Origin: Odobenus rosmarus divergens
Taxonomy: Eukaryota > Chordata > Mammalia > Carnivora > Odobenidae
Assembly (NCBI RefSeq): GCF_000321225.1
Contig: NW_004451650.1
Coordinates: 1 to 64,000 of the forward strand
Reading direction: 5' to 3'
DNA: 64,000 nucleotides
Positions 32,681-44,665 of this stretch are shown here, in pieces. Position numbers and translations under genes: made by a program. Numbering within the stretch: the first letter of the stretch is position 1; each line of letters starts with the position of its first letter. Under the pieces are notes generated by a model. It was not told where the DNA came from, searched no databases, and was given only the letters and a program-made list of their open reading frames with translations.

Positions 32681-34205
32681 AGCCTGTTTTCTCTGTGACC
32701 TTTATCGTTCCACGAACAAGGGTTATGGAGGGAAGGACTTCTCTCCCACCCTCGGCCATCACACAGACTTGCTCACTGTCAGCCACGGGGCTGCCATCTT
32801 GCTATTTCTGGACAGCTCTTTTTCAAGCTTGGCTGGCAAGGTGGCTTGGATGATCGCCCTCAGTTTAGATTACCCTGGAGTCTCTATTATTATGCAGAGT
32901 CCAGGTTCAGAAAGGCCTGCTAAAGGGAAAAAGAAAACATGATCATTTTTTCCCCCTCTAATGTTGCCCTGTTTTCTGGTTTTTAATAAGGCCCACTTTC
33001 CAGTTGGCCCGCCTCCACTGGAGTTCAGTCCAGCCCCCTGGACTCCCCGCAGCTGTGGGGGTGACGCGGGGAAACATGGGCAAATATCCCCCAGACACTT
33101 TGGCAACAGTCAGCTTTGCTCATTGCTATGGGGATGGAAGCTCTGGTGTTTTGTGTGCTCCCCCATGTTGTCTACATCAGAAAGGAAATAATCCATTAAT
33201 ATGGTGCCTTTTGCCATTGTCTCAAAATACTTGACATGTGCCCCCATAACTTCCCATTGGCTGTGAAAGAAAATTGAAGTAGCAGACATCTAGGAAGGCA
33301 AACCCAAGGAGTCTGACTCCACGATGTCTGTGAAATCAACAAAAATGGCTTCTTGTCTCTCAGCGAAAAATGTCATTTCCTGTGTCTGCTCTACCTCTGT
33401 GATTGCTTACACTGGGGAATTCTAAGAGCCTCGATGACCATAGAGTGGACTTTGGTGCAGGTGAAGATCAGCATCTAGTCTTTCATTCACTTCCCTACGA
33501 AATGTACACCTAAGTTCTAGCTGTTAGATATTTCTTCAATTCTTCAGTAAAAGTAGCGCTCGTGGGTCTCTATCACGCACGCACACCCACACACAATTTT
33601 TCAGTGTCTTGTTTTTCTCATTGCTTTTCATTTTATTTTCCCTCTAACTTTCTCATATCTAGACTGAGTAAGACACCATGCAATCCCATTTAAAACTTGG
33701 TTCTGTGATATGTATTTTATTTTACAGAGGTGTTTTTCCACCTGCCTCCTGATTCTTGCCTGCACGCCTAACATTTGTTGCTGTCAGTTAAGTATTCGGC
33801 ATATATGTGAGGTGGTATATCATATATATGTATGTGCAGACATATATGTTTACACATGCATCCATACACTTGAGGGGTAGTTTAAAAATTAATTTACAAA
33901 ATTTCTTACTAAGATTATGTATGGGGGTTGCCATATTTCCTTGCTGGCTCGACTCTGTCGGAGAGTTATAATGCCACTGTGACTTTGGTTCTCCCTTAGG
34001 AAGTCTCGGTAATGACTCTTTCTCCAGACTCCCAGTCCTTAGGACCTAATGTGATCACTGACTTCGCTTCCTTGAATTCTGTTATAGATTGAAAACATTC
34101 TTTCAATATGTCTCAACAGTCTGATGATTCAGTTGTGTCGTGGAAATCTCTTCTGCATTAAAAAAAAAACACAGTGGACCTTCCATTTAGGAAGCACATG
34201 CTGAG
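32681..34205. other. Non-coding stretch with small CA and TA/TG runs
   Basis: (CA)n-like at about 33572-33594 and an alternating AT/GT stretch at about 33797-33860. No gene. No repeat named with confidence. Confidence 0.4.
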
Positions 34206-34437
34206 GAGGGTGAGGTTTTCTTTTCCTTTTTTTTTTTTTAAAGATTTTATTTACTTATTTGAGAGAGAGAATGAGATAGAGAGAGCATGGGGGGGGCAGT
34301 CAGAGGAGAAGCAGACTCCCTGCTGAGCAGGGAGCCTGATGCGGCACTCGATCCTGGGACTCTAGGATCATGACCTGAGCCAAAGGCAGTTACTTAACCA
34401 ACTGAGCCACCCAGGCGCTCCGAGGGTGAGCTTTTCT
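34206..34437 (-). mobile_element. Can-SINE with 16-bp target-site duplication
   Basis: Body about 34222-34421, flanked by 'gagggtgaggttttct' (34206-34221) and 'gagggtgagcttttct' (34422-34437), one mismatch. Carries the GAGAGAGAATGAGATAGAGAG variant tract, as does the copy at 59355, so both probably belong to one subfamily. Confidence 0.96.
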
Positions 34438-34814
34438 GATGTGAGGCCACCATTCCCAGCTCCAGCTGACACGCTTGCTGTAAGCCTGCTAGAGTCCCAT
34501 AGGGGTCCCCAAGTCACTTCTTCCTGCCTCCCCATTGGGAAGTAACTTTGTGAATATACAAAGATACAGCAAGACTCTCTGTAAAGATCATATCTTTCTA
34601 CTCAATTATCTTCATAACTGCCTGTTCTTCAGTTCTTTTAGTCACTGCTGTAAAGAAAAATCATTTTTTCTCACTGGAGGACCTTCCATGAATCTGAGAA
34701 CCGTTGGAGTGACAGTCTGGGATCTGTAGTATTCAGGGAATGTAGAACCTTGCCGGGTTCATCAGAAAATGTCCTAAAACTGGTCTCTGGTAGCAACTAG
34801 CTACTGGATGACAC
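34438..34814. other. Non-coding stretch, nothing recognised
   Basis: No gene or repeat seen. Confidence 0.4.
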
Positions 34815-34985
34815 AAGGCTTTGCAATGTGCTCTGACAAGTGTATGTAATTTAATCTCTTACAAACCACTTCTTGGGTCGGTATTGTCATATTTTGTAGA
34901 TATGGAAACTGACGCAGATAAGTGATTCAGTCAGTACTGAAGCCAGATCCAGTAACTCCAAACCTTGCACTTGTTCCGTCCTGAG
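34815..34985 (-). mobile_element. MIR fragment
   Basis: 'ttgtagatatggaaactgac', 'agataagtgattcagtcagt' and 'actgaagccagatccagtaa' follow reverse-complement MIR order. Confidence 0.7.
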
Positions 34986-36595
34986 GAACTATATTCCCCA
35001 TAGCTTGCAAAGCAAGGAATGCCATTGGTTGGCTTTGGGCAGCTCTTGCCAATACCGAGATGGTGAATGCTTATATTTGATCCTTCTCTCATATCTCTAA
35101 TTCTATTCCCTGAAAGACTTTGCTTTCAACAAATACTACCGAAGCATTATTTAATAATGGAAGATGTTGCCAGCAGTCCTAAGGGTATTTTATTTTAATC
35201 AGAAGGCCCCAAAGCCCTCAAGACTGAAGCCACTGAAGGCCTAGTGGCAGGCAGAGTAGAAGGAAAAAACAATGAAGTGACACTTTTTATTCAGTGCCAG
35301 TGACATGTCAGTATCTTGCTAGCGCCAACTTTCTCCTGAGAATAGCTTGACGCTCATCAGCTTGGACGACACATGGGTCAACGGGGTCCGACACTGGGTC
35401 TTTTGGGTCGGGGCAGTTGGATCTGTAGCCACGAGAGGGCAGCAGAGGGCTGAACCCACTGGTTAGAGTAGAAAGTAGGTAAATTTCTCAGGAAAGGGAG
35501 AAAGTATAGTCCAGAGAGACCCAACGGATCACCACATGTAGTGAGCACCGAGGAGCTTGTCACAGGAAGTGCCCTCCCTCGGGCCCAGTGCATGCATCCC
35601 TCGGCTGCTGGAGAACTGGCTGCTGACATCTCACAGCTACAAGTGCATACTGCCCGAGAATTACCCTGGGCAGCAGGGAACTGCTTTGCCCAAAGTTATG
35701 CCTTCTCCAGGGGGGTGACCAATGGCCCACCAGTCCAGGAATGAAAAGGCCTGGCTCCTTTGCCCCAGTTTGGCACAATTCTCAAGGCCATCCAAGATCC
35801 AGAGCTCCAGGCCTAGTTGTGGCCCCAATTATGGATCAGTTTTCCCCTCTATCCAGTCACGCCTTCCAAGGCTGTCTCCAGAGACCACAGCCTAATAAAT
35901 GCATGCATCTCAGAGTCACTTTCCAGGGATCCCGGTCTAAGAAACACAACTACTCAGTACGGATAAGGCCAACAGTTAACTCAGAGGAGGAAGGGTAGCA
36001 TTCAGCCGGGAGCACCGATGGAACACAGCCTGGGAGTCCAAAGTCAGGGCTGGAGGCAGACACATGAAGGGAGATATCAGGATAGGATCAGGCAGGAGCT
36101 GGGATGAAACTGGAGTCAAGTCCAATGTCCAGTAGACCTGGGGCCACAAATGCTGGAAGGACCAGACAGAGGAGGCCAAGGATGGAAGTAAAATTTTTTT
36201 GTTTGCTGGAGCTCGTGCAAGGGTGGTTGGGTTTAAAGGTCTTCTCTACCCTCCCCTCCACCCCCCACCTCTCAGCACTGAGCAGCTGACAGTACCCACT
36301 GCCTCAAGGCCCTTCCTTTGCTTTAAGTCTTACTGTCAGATTTCCTTGGCATTCTTTTTAACCCTGGGGCAGGGAGGCCATTGCCTGTTTTCAAGTCCAT
36401 GGTAGGACCATTCCACCAAAATAATAGTGGGGGCCACTGCTCTCCAGCTTCAGCAGAGTCCCCTCCATTCAGCCTCCCATTGTTCAAGAAACTGACTCTA
36501 ACAATCACGTGCAGCAAACCCAGCGTTCTGGAGCTTGTACCAGTGTCTGGGACCTCCACAGGGAGATGACTGAACGGCCTATGGATTAATGTACT
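34986..36595. other. Non-coding stretch; possible LTR-like remnant 35560-35950
   Basis: The stretch ending 'cctaataaatgcatgcatct' and 'tttccagggatcccggtcta' has an AATAAA about 50 bases before a 'gtctaagaaac' end, which resembles an LTR 3' half. I cannot assign a family. Overlapping short frames on both strands are featureless. Confidence 0.3.
35429..35442 (+). promoter_or_regulatory. Strong candidate CTCF site
   Basis: CCACGAGAGGGCAG, followed by CA, matches the 14-base CTCF core CCASYAGRKGGCRS at 13 positions (G at the fifth). The best CTCF match I noticed in the window. Occupancy cannot be read from sequence. Confidence 0.55.
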
Positions 36596-37040
36596 ATTAT
36601 TACATTACTCTTTAAGCTTCAAAGGTCTGCCAGGAGGGCTAAGCTCGCTATCTATTCCATGACATTTTAAGAACAAATAATACATTAATATATTTAATTT
36701 GAGAATAAATACATACATTACAGGCAGGGGATTTTGCCTATGCTGATAAGGCACCAAATGACCTTTCCAGAGCAATCCCAGCACGCAGAGCCGAAAAGGG
36801 ACGTGTTCCAAAAAACCTTTTGTATCTATCGGCTGTAATATGTGGGTTTTAATGCAGGTTTGGCCCATGTGGAGCTTCAGCTGCCACGCTCTTCAGAGAT
36901 GGGAGCTTTCGCTATAATTACCCCTTCGACACTAATCTGCAGGAACACTAAATCTTGTTGCCTCAAATTAGTTAATCAATTAAGTGTCAAACCACAAAAT
37001 GTTGGAGATTTTGGTTTGTATTTATTAACTTGGCAGGCAC
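36596..37040. other. Candidate conserved non-coding element
   Basis: Long repeat-free AT-rich block. Contains 'acattaatatatttaatttg', 'ctataattaccccttcgaca', 'aaattagttaatcaattaag', and 'tcaaaccaca' (RUNX-like AACCACA). This is the densest run of TAAT/ATTA cores outside the 15.96-kb cluster. Conservation not tested. Confidence 0.45.
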
Positions 37041-38454
37041 TTCCTCCCTCAGCCCCTTGGCTTCTTTCCCCTTCCCCTTGCAGGGGAGCTGGCTTTTAAA
37101 AATGACCAGTCACTCATTGTTTATTTCTGACCTATTAGCAAAACAGTTGAAGTTACATAAGCCTGGTGCCCAGTACTGGAGCAGCCCTAAGATTGACGGC
37201 TTGGAGGGTGTTCAGGCCAAGTTGTGTATTTGTATAGTGCCTTTTCTGGGCTTAACTTAGAACAGCACATAGCTGATGAGCCAGCACCTTCCGCTGTGTT
37301 TGCGAAGGTCAGCCATTTTGGAGCCGACATTAATTTTTTGAAAGCCTTGTTTATTGTTACGTCACTCTCACGAGGTGAGCAAGGGACAGGCAGGAGTGTT
37401 TCTAGAATTCGCTGGTCAGAACCTCTATTTTCTCCAGGGCTCTCAGTGACCTCCCCTAGCTGTGTCTAGACATGCTGCAGCTGTGGGCTCCAGGGGGACC
37501 AGGGGCCGTGCCCAGAGCTCTGGATCTGGCTGCCGGTGCATCCCGTTGGTTCCACTGACGTGACCCCAAGAGCTCATCACTTCCACCTCAGCTCACTTTT
37601 ACCATCTGTCTCAGTTCGGCCACAGGAATGAGCTCACCCCCAGGTCTCAGATAGGCACAACCAAAATAACAAGACTAATTCTACTTGGTGATGAAAAACC
37701 CAAGGTAAGACAGGGCCCTTAGTGCTTAAGGAGTGTATGGTCTCCTTGAAAGGACAGAAACGTATGCACGTAACGATAAGAAAGGGAACACAAGGCAATG
37801 CACATATATTCAATTACTGAGCTGTGCACTCGGCATAGATGGGGCTCATCAGTGGGGTTGTCATTACTCTCCCGACTCTGTCCTCAGAGACAATGTCTTT
37901 TTTCGTTTGAGGGGTGGATAGGCTGTTTCAGTGGTTCCAAAGAGTAGTCTGTGGATTGGAGCCCATCCACAGTGAATTATATTCTCTTTAAACTTTGGGG
38001 AGTTAAAATGTCCTTTTCTCCTTTCCTTGTGACATAATGGGTGAAAGTCTATAGTAGTTTTTCCAATGTTTGGATTTTGCCAAAGAAGAAGGAGTCAATG
38101 TTATGTTCGGTGCAGAGGATTTTATTTGTCGCAGATTTTTATTTTAAAATTTTACTTCTTCAAGAAATCAGAAAACCTGAATTCAAAAATCTAAAGCCCC
38201 CAAATCAGTGTCTTCGCCTAATCTTATTACTCCCCTATTATAGCTGAGGAGACTGAAGAGAGAAGTGGCCCTCATTTGTCAAATGCTGGCTACAAACCCT
38301 GATCACGAGGCTGTTCTGGTCCCACAGAGCCCGGGAGAGTTAGGACTTGGTTTCTCATGGTGCCATGCGCTGGTCGGCCCCATGTATTGCGGGCTGCCGG
38401 CTGGCCCTGGGAATTCCAGGGGAGGCACTGAAGGGGTTACAGAAATTCCTCATC
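37041..38454. other. Non-coding stretch, nothing recognised
   Basis: No gene and no named repeat. Short frames only. Confidence 0.4.
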
Positions 38455-38570
38455 CGGAGGAGATCTTAGGCATTATCAAGTCCAACTCCTCCGTTTTGGA
38501 GCTGAGAAGACTGAGGCTCAATGGCCACCCCACCTCAACTTGGGGTTCAACGTCTGGCATCCAATGAGTT
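38455..38570 (-). mobile_element. MIR-type fragment
   Basis: 'ggcattatcaagtccaactc' and 'gctgagaagactgaggctca' resemble a reverse-complement MIR-family core. Confidence 0.5.
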
Positions 38571-38744
38571 GCTCCCTCCAGCAGCCCTTGCTGGGTCCTA
38601 GATGCCGGACCCCTGGGACTGTTTTCCTCACGGACCCTGCACTTCCTGTGTCATCACCCCTGTGATCACATGCAGGGGGTCCCCAATGAGCCCCTTTGGG
38701 GTCCTCCCTGGGGAGAGTCAGATGACTCCTGGGGACTCAGTTAG

Positions 38745-38935
38745 TATTAGGTATTGGCAAAGGCCTGGGTTTGAAGTCAGAGAGCTCTGTATTGAATTTT
38801 ACAGCTTGGGCAAGTAGCTAAATCTCGGGATAGCCATTGACCCGTCCTGTCCTTGAAAGATGGACACAAAACTCACCTGGCAAGCTGTTTTCAGGAGCTG
38901 CGTGATAGTGTGTGGAAGGCATTAAAGCAAAGCAG
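38745..38935 (+). mobile_element. MIR fragment
   Basis: 'aggcctgggtttgaagtcag', 'gaattttacagcttgggcaa', 'tgaaagatggacacaaaact' and 'gtgtggaaggcattaaagc' follow MIR order. Confidence 0.65.
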
Positions 38936-39775
38936 GCATGAAAAGCAAAATTCTCTTCCCCAATTTCCTTTTGCCCGTGCTATTCATCATAAGGCCAAGA
39001 AACTAGCTGTGGGAGGAAGGGCCCAGTGAACACTTTACAGGTCATAGTGATGACCTCACCAGCTTCCAGACCAGGTTCCCCAGCCCTACTCCCCAGAAAC
39101 CCAAAGCAGTGTGATCACTGAAATAGTGCAGGATGGACAACATACTTGAATCGTCACTGAATGTCAGGTTCGTCTCATCCTTATTATCTTACCTGTGTGT
39201 TAATTAAGGCTAGAGGAAGTCTTTTTAGAGTGGGGTCAAAAATAGCCTCCGACTTCCTGAGCCGCTCTGCAATTTGAGGATCACTCTTTCTATGCAAACA
39301 TGAACAGAGCAGGCAAGAGCCCCAGGAGCTCAGCGTGTCTACCAACCTAGAGGAAATTCAATGGGCCAATTGAGTCAAGGCCCTTCGGTCGGCCTGGTCT
39401 TACTCATCTGCCCCTTTTAAATTCAGCTTTCTGTCCTTTTCTCAACCCTTCAGATCCTTCCTTTTTAATTTTCCCTTACCACATATAAAACAATGCTAAA
39501 AAATTCCTGGAAGCCAGTGTGCCTCTCCTCCAATGGGGCTCGCGCGGGTGAGTCCCTCCACCGATCTCCTTGCTTGCCTGCCTGCAAGACACACTGCTCA
39601 GGCACGGCTTTGTTTCCTCAGGTTATGATTTACGTGGGTGGACCCCGGGCAGGGAAGAGTCGAGTATCAATTTCGCTGGGTTACCGTGTTAAATGACCGA
39701 TGCATGGATGGTTATTGCTGCCTCGGGAGCAAATGAAAGCCCTTCGCCTCCCTGACACCACCGTCCCCACTCTGC
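38936..39775. other. Non-coding stretch, nothing recognised
   Basis: No gene and no repeat named. Confidence 0.4.
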
Positions 39776-40300
39776 TGATGATCAGTTAAAAATGTAAATA
39801 AAAAGACTGCACTTTGGAGAGAGTCAGCTCGGGAGGGGAGGGGGGAAATTGCAAAAGCGAAGTTTATTGATCCTCTGGGCAAGATTGATGGCACAATAAG
39901 AACAGGAGGCGAAGAGTGATTTTGCTTTTGAAAACGTTGATGAATAAGCACTCAGGGGCAACAAATAGCCAGGCTCCCCGAGTGATGGACGGCGGAGGGG
40001 GAACAAGATGCATTTTTATAAATGGGTGAAAGGAGAGGAGGACTTATTAAAAAAATGAATGACCACATGTGGCAGGGAGATGCCAGTAGGGAGAAGAAAG
40101 CCATTGATTTATGTGCACTACTGGCATTTGAAAATTCAATAATAACATTGACAAATGAGAGGCAAACCTGGCCACAGGACAGCGCTGAGCCTGGAATGGA
40201 GAAAGAAAATGCCAAGGTCAGAGAGAAGGAACAGAAAAACATGCTTATGTTGGAAAGCCTTTACATTAACTCATCTATAGAAAGACATTAAGAAAAATCC
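39776..40300. other. Candidate conserved non-coding element
   Basis: Over 500 repeat-free bases, purine-rich and AT-rich, with 'gcgaagtttattgatcctct', 'aacgttgatgaataagcact', 'catttttataaatgggtgaa', 'gaccacatgtggcaggg' (E-box CACATGTG) and 'agccattgatttatgtgcac'. Two frames of 89-96 codons run in opposite directions through it, which suggests neither is real. Conservation not tested. Confidence 0.45.
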
Positions 40301-40431
40301 CTCCACTATCAGTGCCCGGCTCTCTGAGTCGAGTCGGCAGGGCAGGCGGGCGGGCGATGGGAGCCTAGGGAGCAGAGAACCAACGGGAGGCCTCGGGTTC
40401 CAGCTCTCCTCCTGCTGCCGGAGGGGAAAAG

Positions 40432-40455
40432 GCTTCTCGGCTTCTCGGCTTCTCG
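40432..40455 (+). repeat. 8-bp tandem repeat, three units
   Basis: GCTTCTCG repeated three times exactly. Confidence 0.95.
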
Positions 40456-42214
40456 ATGGCCAGGGGGGTGGCTGGGGTTCATACGCCTCCGCGCCCTGCA
40501 GCGGGAGCCTGAAATCAACAAGCCCTCACAATGGGGGCAGATTTCCTGTTGCCACCTACATTCTGTCCCAAGGCATGCCTTACTGGGACCGCTGTTTTCG
40601 TTCATCAGGGTTTGTGTACATGTTGTCCCTCTGCTGTGGGTCCTATGCTCCCCGAAGACAGGACTGTCTTAGGTGTCCTGGAGACCCCCAGGGTCTTGCA
40701 CATCAGTATGTGACTGTCATGTGCCATGTCAGCTCAGCGTTTCTGCTCCTCTGGCCCTTCCTACCTCCCCTTCTCTCCACTCCCTACTCATCCCTCATGC
40801 TCTTTACCAGAACCTCTTTCATTCTGATCTCATCCATCCATCCATCCACTCATTCATTCACTCAAGTCCCTATGAAGCACTGGTCCCGCACGGGGCACTG
40901 TGCTGGGTGAAAAGTACAGACGGAATCCTTGACTTGAAGAATTTGGCAAGAATCTTCTGCTGAGCAGCACTTCCACTTAGAAAGAATGGGTTCGGGGCCC
41001 TTCACGCCCATTCCTCTGCCCACTCAGAACGGCTCTCCCACATCACACTCGATGGCTGTCCCTCTAAGACATCTCTCTTGGGTGAAGCGGAGCCACCCTG
41101 GGGGTTCTGGGTTTGCTTAGCTTCAAGCCACCCTTGGTCATATTTTATTCATTCCTCTTCCCCTTTCTGGCTCTCCCTAACTTACCACCAGGTGCTATTC
41201 AGTGGAAGAAGGACCCTGGAAATGCAGCAAGCCTGAAACCGCACTCTCTGACCATGTGGATGTACGGGACTGTGGACATCCACACCCACCTGCTTGTGTG
41301 CACACCTTTCCCCGTTGACTATGGCCTTCCAAAAAAGCTGACCTTTGACCTGAGACCTGCACCGGCCTCGTGATTCCTGTGGATACTGTACCTCTTTCTC
41401 TGCCTATAACCACCAGCTTCTTGACAATGCCGCAAGCCAATACAGTGATGCTGTGATTTTAACGTTTCAGCCACTTAATACATTCCCCTTTTCTTTTGTT
41501 CCTTGGTTCTGCCTGAAATGGCAGAGGAGCCCGAGAGGAGGAAGTCCTCCCGGGAGAGGGCTGGTCGCCTGTCAGCGAGCTCTCTTTGTTCATTCCCCAC
41601 TTTTGCTGCTATCCCCTTGTGGCCTGGGCTGGCTCCAAATGCTACAAGGTGAGGGGGGTTTGAGTAAATCCTTGCTAATATCCTCTTGGCAAAGTCTGGA
41701 GCTGCAGCCTCTCCCGGGGGCTTGTCCATGGGCCCGATCCAAGTGCATGAAGTGGCCACAGGGTCCAGGTGTGTGTCTATGATGTGTCCTCAGGGTTCTA
41801 CAGGACTCCCTGGGCCCCTAGCAGTTCATTGAATTTTCAAATTTAAAAATTTTAACTTTTACAATACAACCGTGTCTTTTCTCTGCTGTTCCCTTTTTGC
41901 CTTAGTTCCTAGTGGCAGATACAGGTAGTAGAGAGAGAGCATGGAGCTGAGGGCTGGGATGACACAATGGACAGATCATGAGAGTCAACTCAAGCTTTTG
42001 CCAGCCTCTGTGGATTCTCAGCCCACAGTCTGAAGAAGGCTCTCGTGCATCTGCTCTTGTCTATCTAAGGATCTAAGCATAGCTACAGAGTCACCTGTTA
42101 CCCATTCTTTGAGGAAACTCATATTAAGCACTTTGGAAGAGCCCCTTCCAGTGAATGCCATAGGGATCCTGCTCTCCCCAAATCTCTGGGTGTAGAGGAG
42201 GATACACAGACGAG
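40456..42214. other. GC-moderate non-coding stretch with many chance frames
   Basis: Includes a short (CATC)n/(ATTC)n run at about 40835-40862. Frames of 80-111 codons overlap each other on both strands; no domain seen. Confidence 0.4.
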
Positions 42215-42302
42215 CAGTTGCCTGCCTGTCACTGATGTCTCTCTCATAGCCTAGGACAGGGCTGGCTCCTGATTGGTTTGTTGAATGAATGAATGAATGA
42301 AT
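42215..42302 (+). mobile_element. L2 3' terminus with (TGAA)n tail
   Basis: 'tctctctcatagcctaggac', 'agggctggctcctgattgg' and then (TTGA/ATGA)n repeats at 42281-42302, the characteristic L2 end. Confidence 0.7.
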
Positions 42303-42394
42303 ACTAGGTAGTAAGTGTTCTCTTGGAGAGATAGATGTATGCACAGAGAGATAGATGTATGGGGATATGGAAACTTCATTTTGCTTCGGAGAAT

Positions 42395-42485
42395 TAAAGA
42401 AGTCTTAACAGGGGAGGTGACATTTGAATGTTGCCTTCAATCGAGGATGAATAAGAATTCAGGGGATGAAGCAAGATCCCTCTGG
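42395..42485 (-). mobile_element. L2 fragment
   Basis: 'ggggaggtgacatttgaatg', 'ttgccttcaatcgaggatga' and 'ataagaattcaggggatgaa' are reverse-complement L2. Confidence 0.6.
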
Positions 42486-42594
42486 TGGAAGTAAAGGGTG
42501 GATTGGAAGGGTACAATTGGTGTTGGAGAGGGCAGTTTATGGAGAGCAGGCGAGAGACAATGAGCAATTTAACTCAATAAAAGTACTAATCATT

Positions 42595-42785
42595 GACATT
42601 TTGGGAACACTTAGTATGGGTTGTTTTTTTCGCACTGATGACGCTGCACTTTTAGCAATAAGGTCATTTGATCTTCACAACATTATTTTTATAGACACTA
42701 AGGCTGGGAAAGAGTTGAGCCACCTCCTGCGGTTACACAGATGATGAGCCCGAGCTGGAGCCCAGGTCGGTCCCACCCAAAGTCC
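42595..42785 (-). mobile_element. MIR fragment
   Basis: 'ggtcatttgatcttcacaac', 'agacactaaggctgggaaag', 'ctgcggttacacagatgatg' and 'agctggagcccaggtcg' follow reverse-complement MIR order. The CpG in 'tgcggttacacag' is a private change. Confidence 0.7.
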
Positions 42786-42834
42786 ATGCTGTGAAGCTCC
42801 AGGCTGTGGGCAGTTCCCACGTCACCTGATTCCT

Positions 42835-42915
42835 GGGGGGGAGCCAGCCCCATAGCGGGCACACAGCGTGGTACAGAGTCGCGACTCAGTAAATATTTGC
42901 CGAATGGGTAAATCA
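42835..42915 (+). mobile_element. L2/MIR 3' tail fragment
   Basis: 'agcgggcacacagcgtggta' and 'gactcagtaaatatttgccg' followed by 'aatgggtaaa'. Confidence 0.55.
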
Positions 42916-44519
42916 TGGTTAATTACATGGTCTGGGAGACTGAAAGGCTTGGCTCCGCTGTTTTCCTTGAACGACACTCCCAGGAAGGAGGAGGGAAGGG
43001 ATGTTTGGAGAGAACATTATTGACCATTAAGGTGAATGTGAAGACTACACGAGTCGACTTTTAATCACAGAAAATAATCATGTCACTAAGTATAGGTGCT
43101 GGAAACTACCGCAGATAAGCCCCTCAGTGGTTTTCAAGCATTGTTTCAGTTTTACCAAGGTACTCCCTTTGTCCAAGTGCAAGCTACAGCTTACCCAGTG
43201 CGATGAACAGAGATCAGCAGGGCTGTCTGTTTGGACTGAGTGGGGTGGGGGTGGCTGGGTGGTTTGGAGCCTACCCCTCAGCCTCCTCACAACCCATGGT
43301 AGATGTTGATGTGCCTCCAGAGAATCTTAGGGCCACTCGGAACATGACCTGAAACCCTTGATCGAGGTCCAGACCTGAGGGGAGACTGAGGGCTGGGGAG
43401 GGAGACGGCCTATGGACATGGCACAGCTGGATAATGCAACGCCCGGATTCAGGTGTGTAGTACTCTGGCCTCATGGATCACAATTATTTTAGACAAATTA
43501 AATAAGGGCCCAGGAGAAGGCCCCCTTGGGCAGTTTGCAGGGATTTGGCACCGTGTTGGCTCAGCGAATATTGGCGAGAAGGGCCTCGTAAAGATTCCAG
43601 TTTGTTTTTCTGCATTCTTTCTGGCTCCAGCCCTCGCAGTGAGGCACGGGGCAGGTGTCTGCTCACGACCAAGGCGCGGTAACTCTCTCCTAGCAGGTGT
43701 CAAAGGACCCTGAGTAGGACTCTTTCAGGGTGAGAGGAGCATCCCGTTCATCTTTCCATTCCCTCTGGCTTAGTACATTGCTAAGAGTTAAAGCCGGTAT
43801 TCGTTGACTGAATAATAAAAGTCTGTTTTCCTTTCAGACATTGCTTTTCACAAGGCTCCCATCTGTTTTGTCAGATGAATCCTCCAGTTTTAGGTATTTT
43901 CTTCCTTAAACCTCCCCCCGCCGCAAGGCCACCCCTTGTTCACACAGATATCAATTGGACTGGGGGAGCAAGACAGGGCTGGACAGAAGAGGGGGCCAGG
44001 CCACCAGCCTTCAGCATCGCTGCTCCAGGAAAGGTGAAGCTGTCAGCCCCATCCCGGTCTGCTTCTTGCAGGACCTGATTCAAGGTAAGGATAATCACTA
44101 TTTCCTTAATGAGGATATTAATAATCAACGTTTCCCACTCATCTTATTTCTTCTAAGGGAGCGGGGCAAGCCCTGGCCCTCAGCAGCTTGGGGCTATGGG
44201 CATTAGCACCCAGGGCTTCCTCGGCACTGCCACCTCATGTGGGTCCTGCCAGTCTGGACAGAGGCCAGGAAAACTGGTTTTCCAGACCCCAGCTTCCTGA
44301 GAACATGAAAGACAGGCACGGGGTGGGGGTGGGAGGCAGAGGCTCCCTCCTGTCTCCTTGACCACGTACGGGGAAGCTGTCCTGAGTCAGCCAGGGAGGC
44401 TGGTGGGTCACGATTGCCACTACGCAAACTGCTTTTCCGTAAATTTGGTTTTTCTCCCATGGAATAATAGGAATTCTTTTCATCTGGAAGCAGATCATCC
44501 ATCCCTCCAGGCCAACTCT
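42916..44519. other. Non-coding stretch, nothing recognised
   Basis: Frames of 60-121 codons overlap on both strands (for example 43449-43713, 44180-44600). No gene or named repeat. Confidence 0.4.
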
Positions 44520-44665
44520 GTGACCTAAGTGTTGGGTAGCCTCAAGTACGTCTCTGAGCCTGGTTTTTCCTGTTTGGAAAGTGGGCATAACAACGCTCAC
44601 CTCACAAAAATGTTACAGGAATTATCCACCGTTAATGACTGAAACACTGTGGAAGCGAAAATGTG
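44520..44665 (+). mobile_element. MIR fragment
   Basis: 'tctgtgacctaagtgttggg', 'tctctgagcctggtttttcc' and 'tggaaagtgggcataacaac' with 'acactgtggaagcgaaaatg' follow MIR order. Confidence 0.75.

Noticed and set aside
35560..35950. Retroviral LTR call
   Set aside because: Only an AATAAA and an LTR-like end were seen; the family could not be recognised, so it is left as a possibility within the non-coding stretch.
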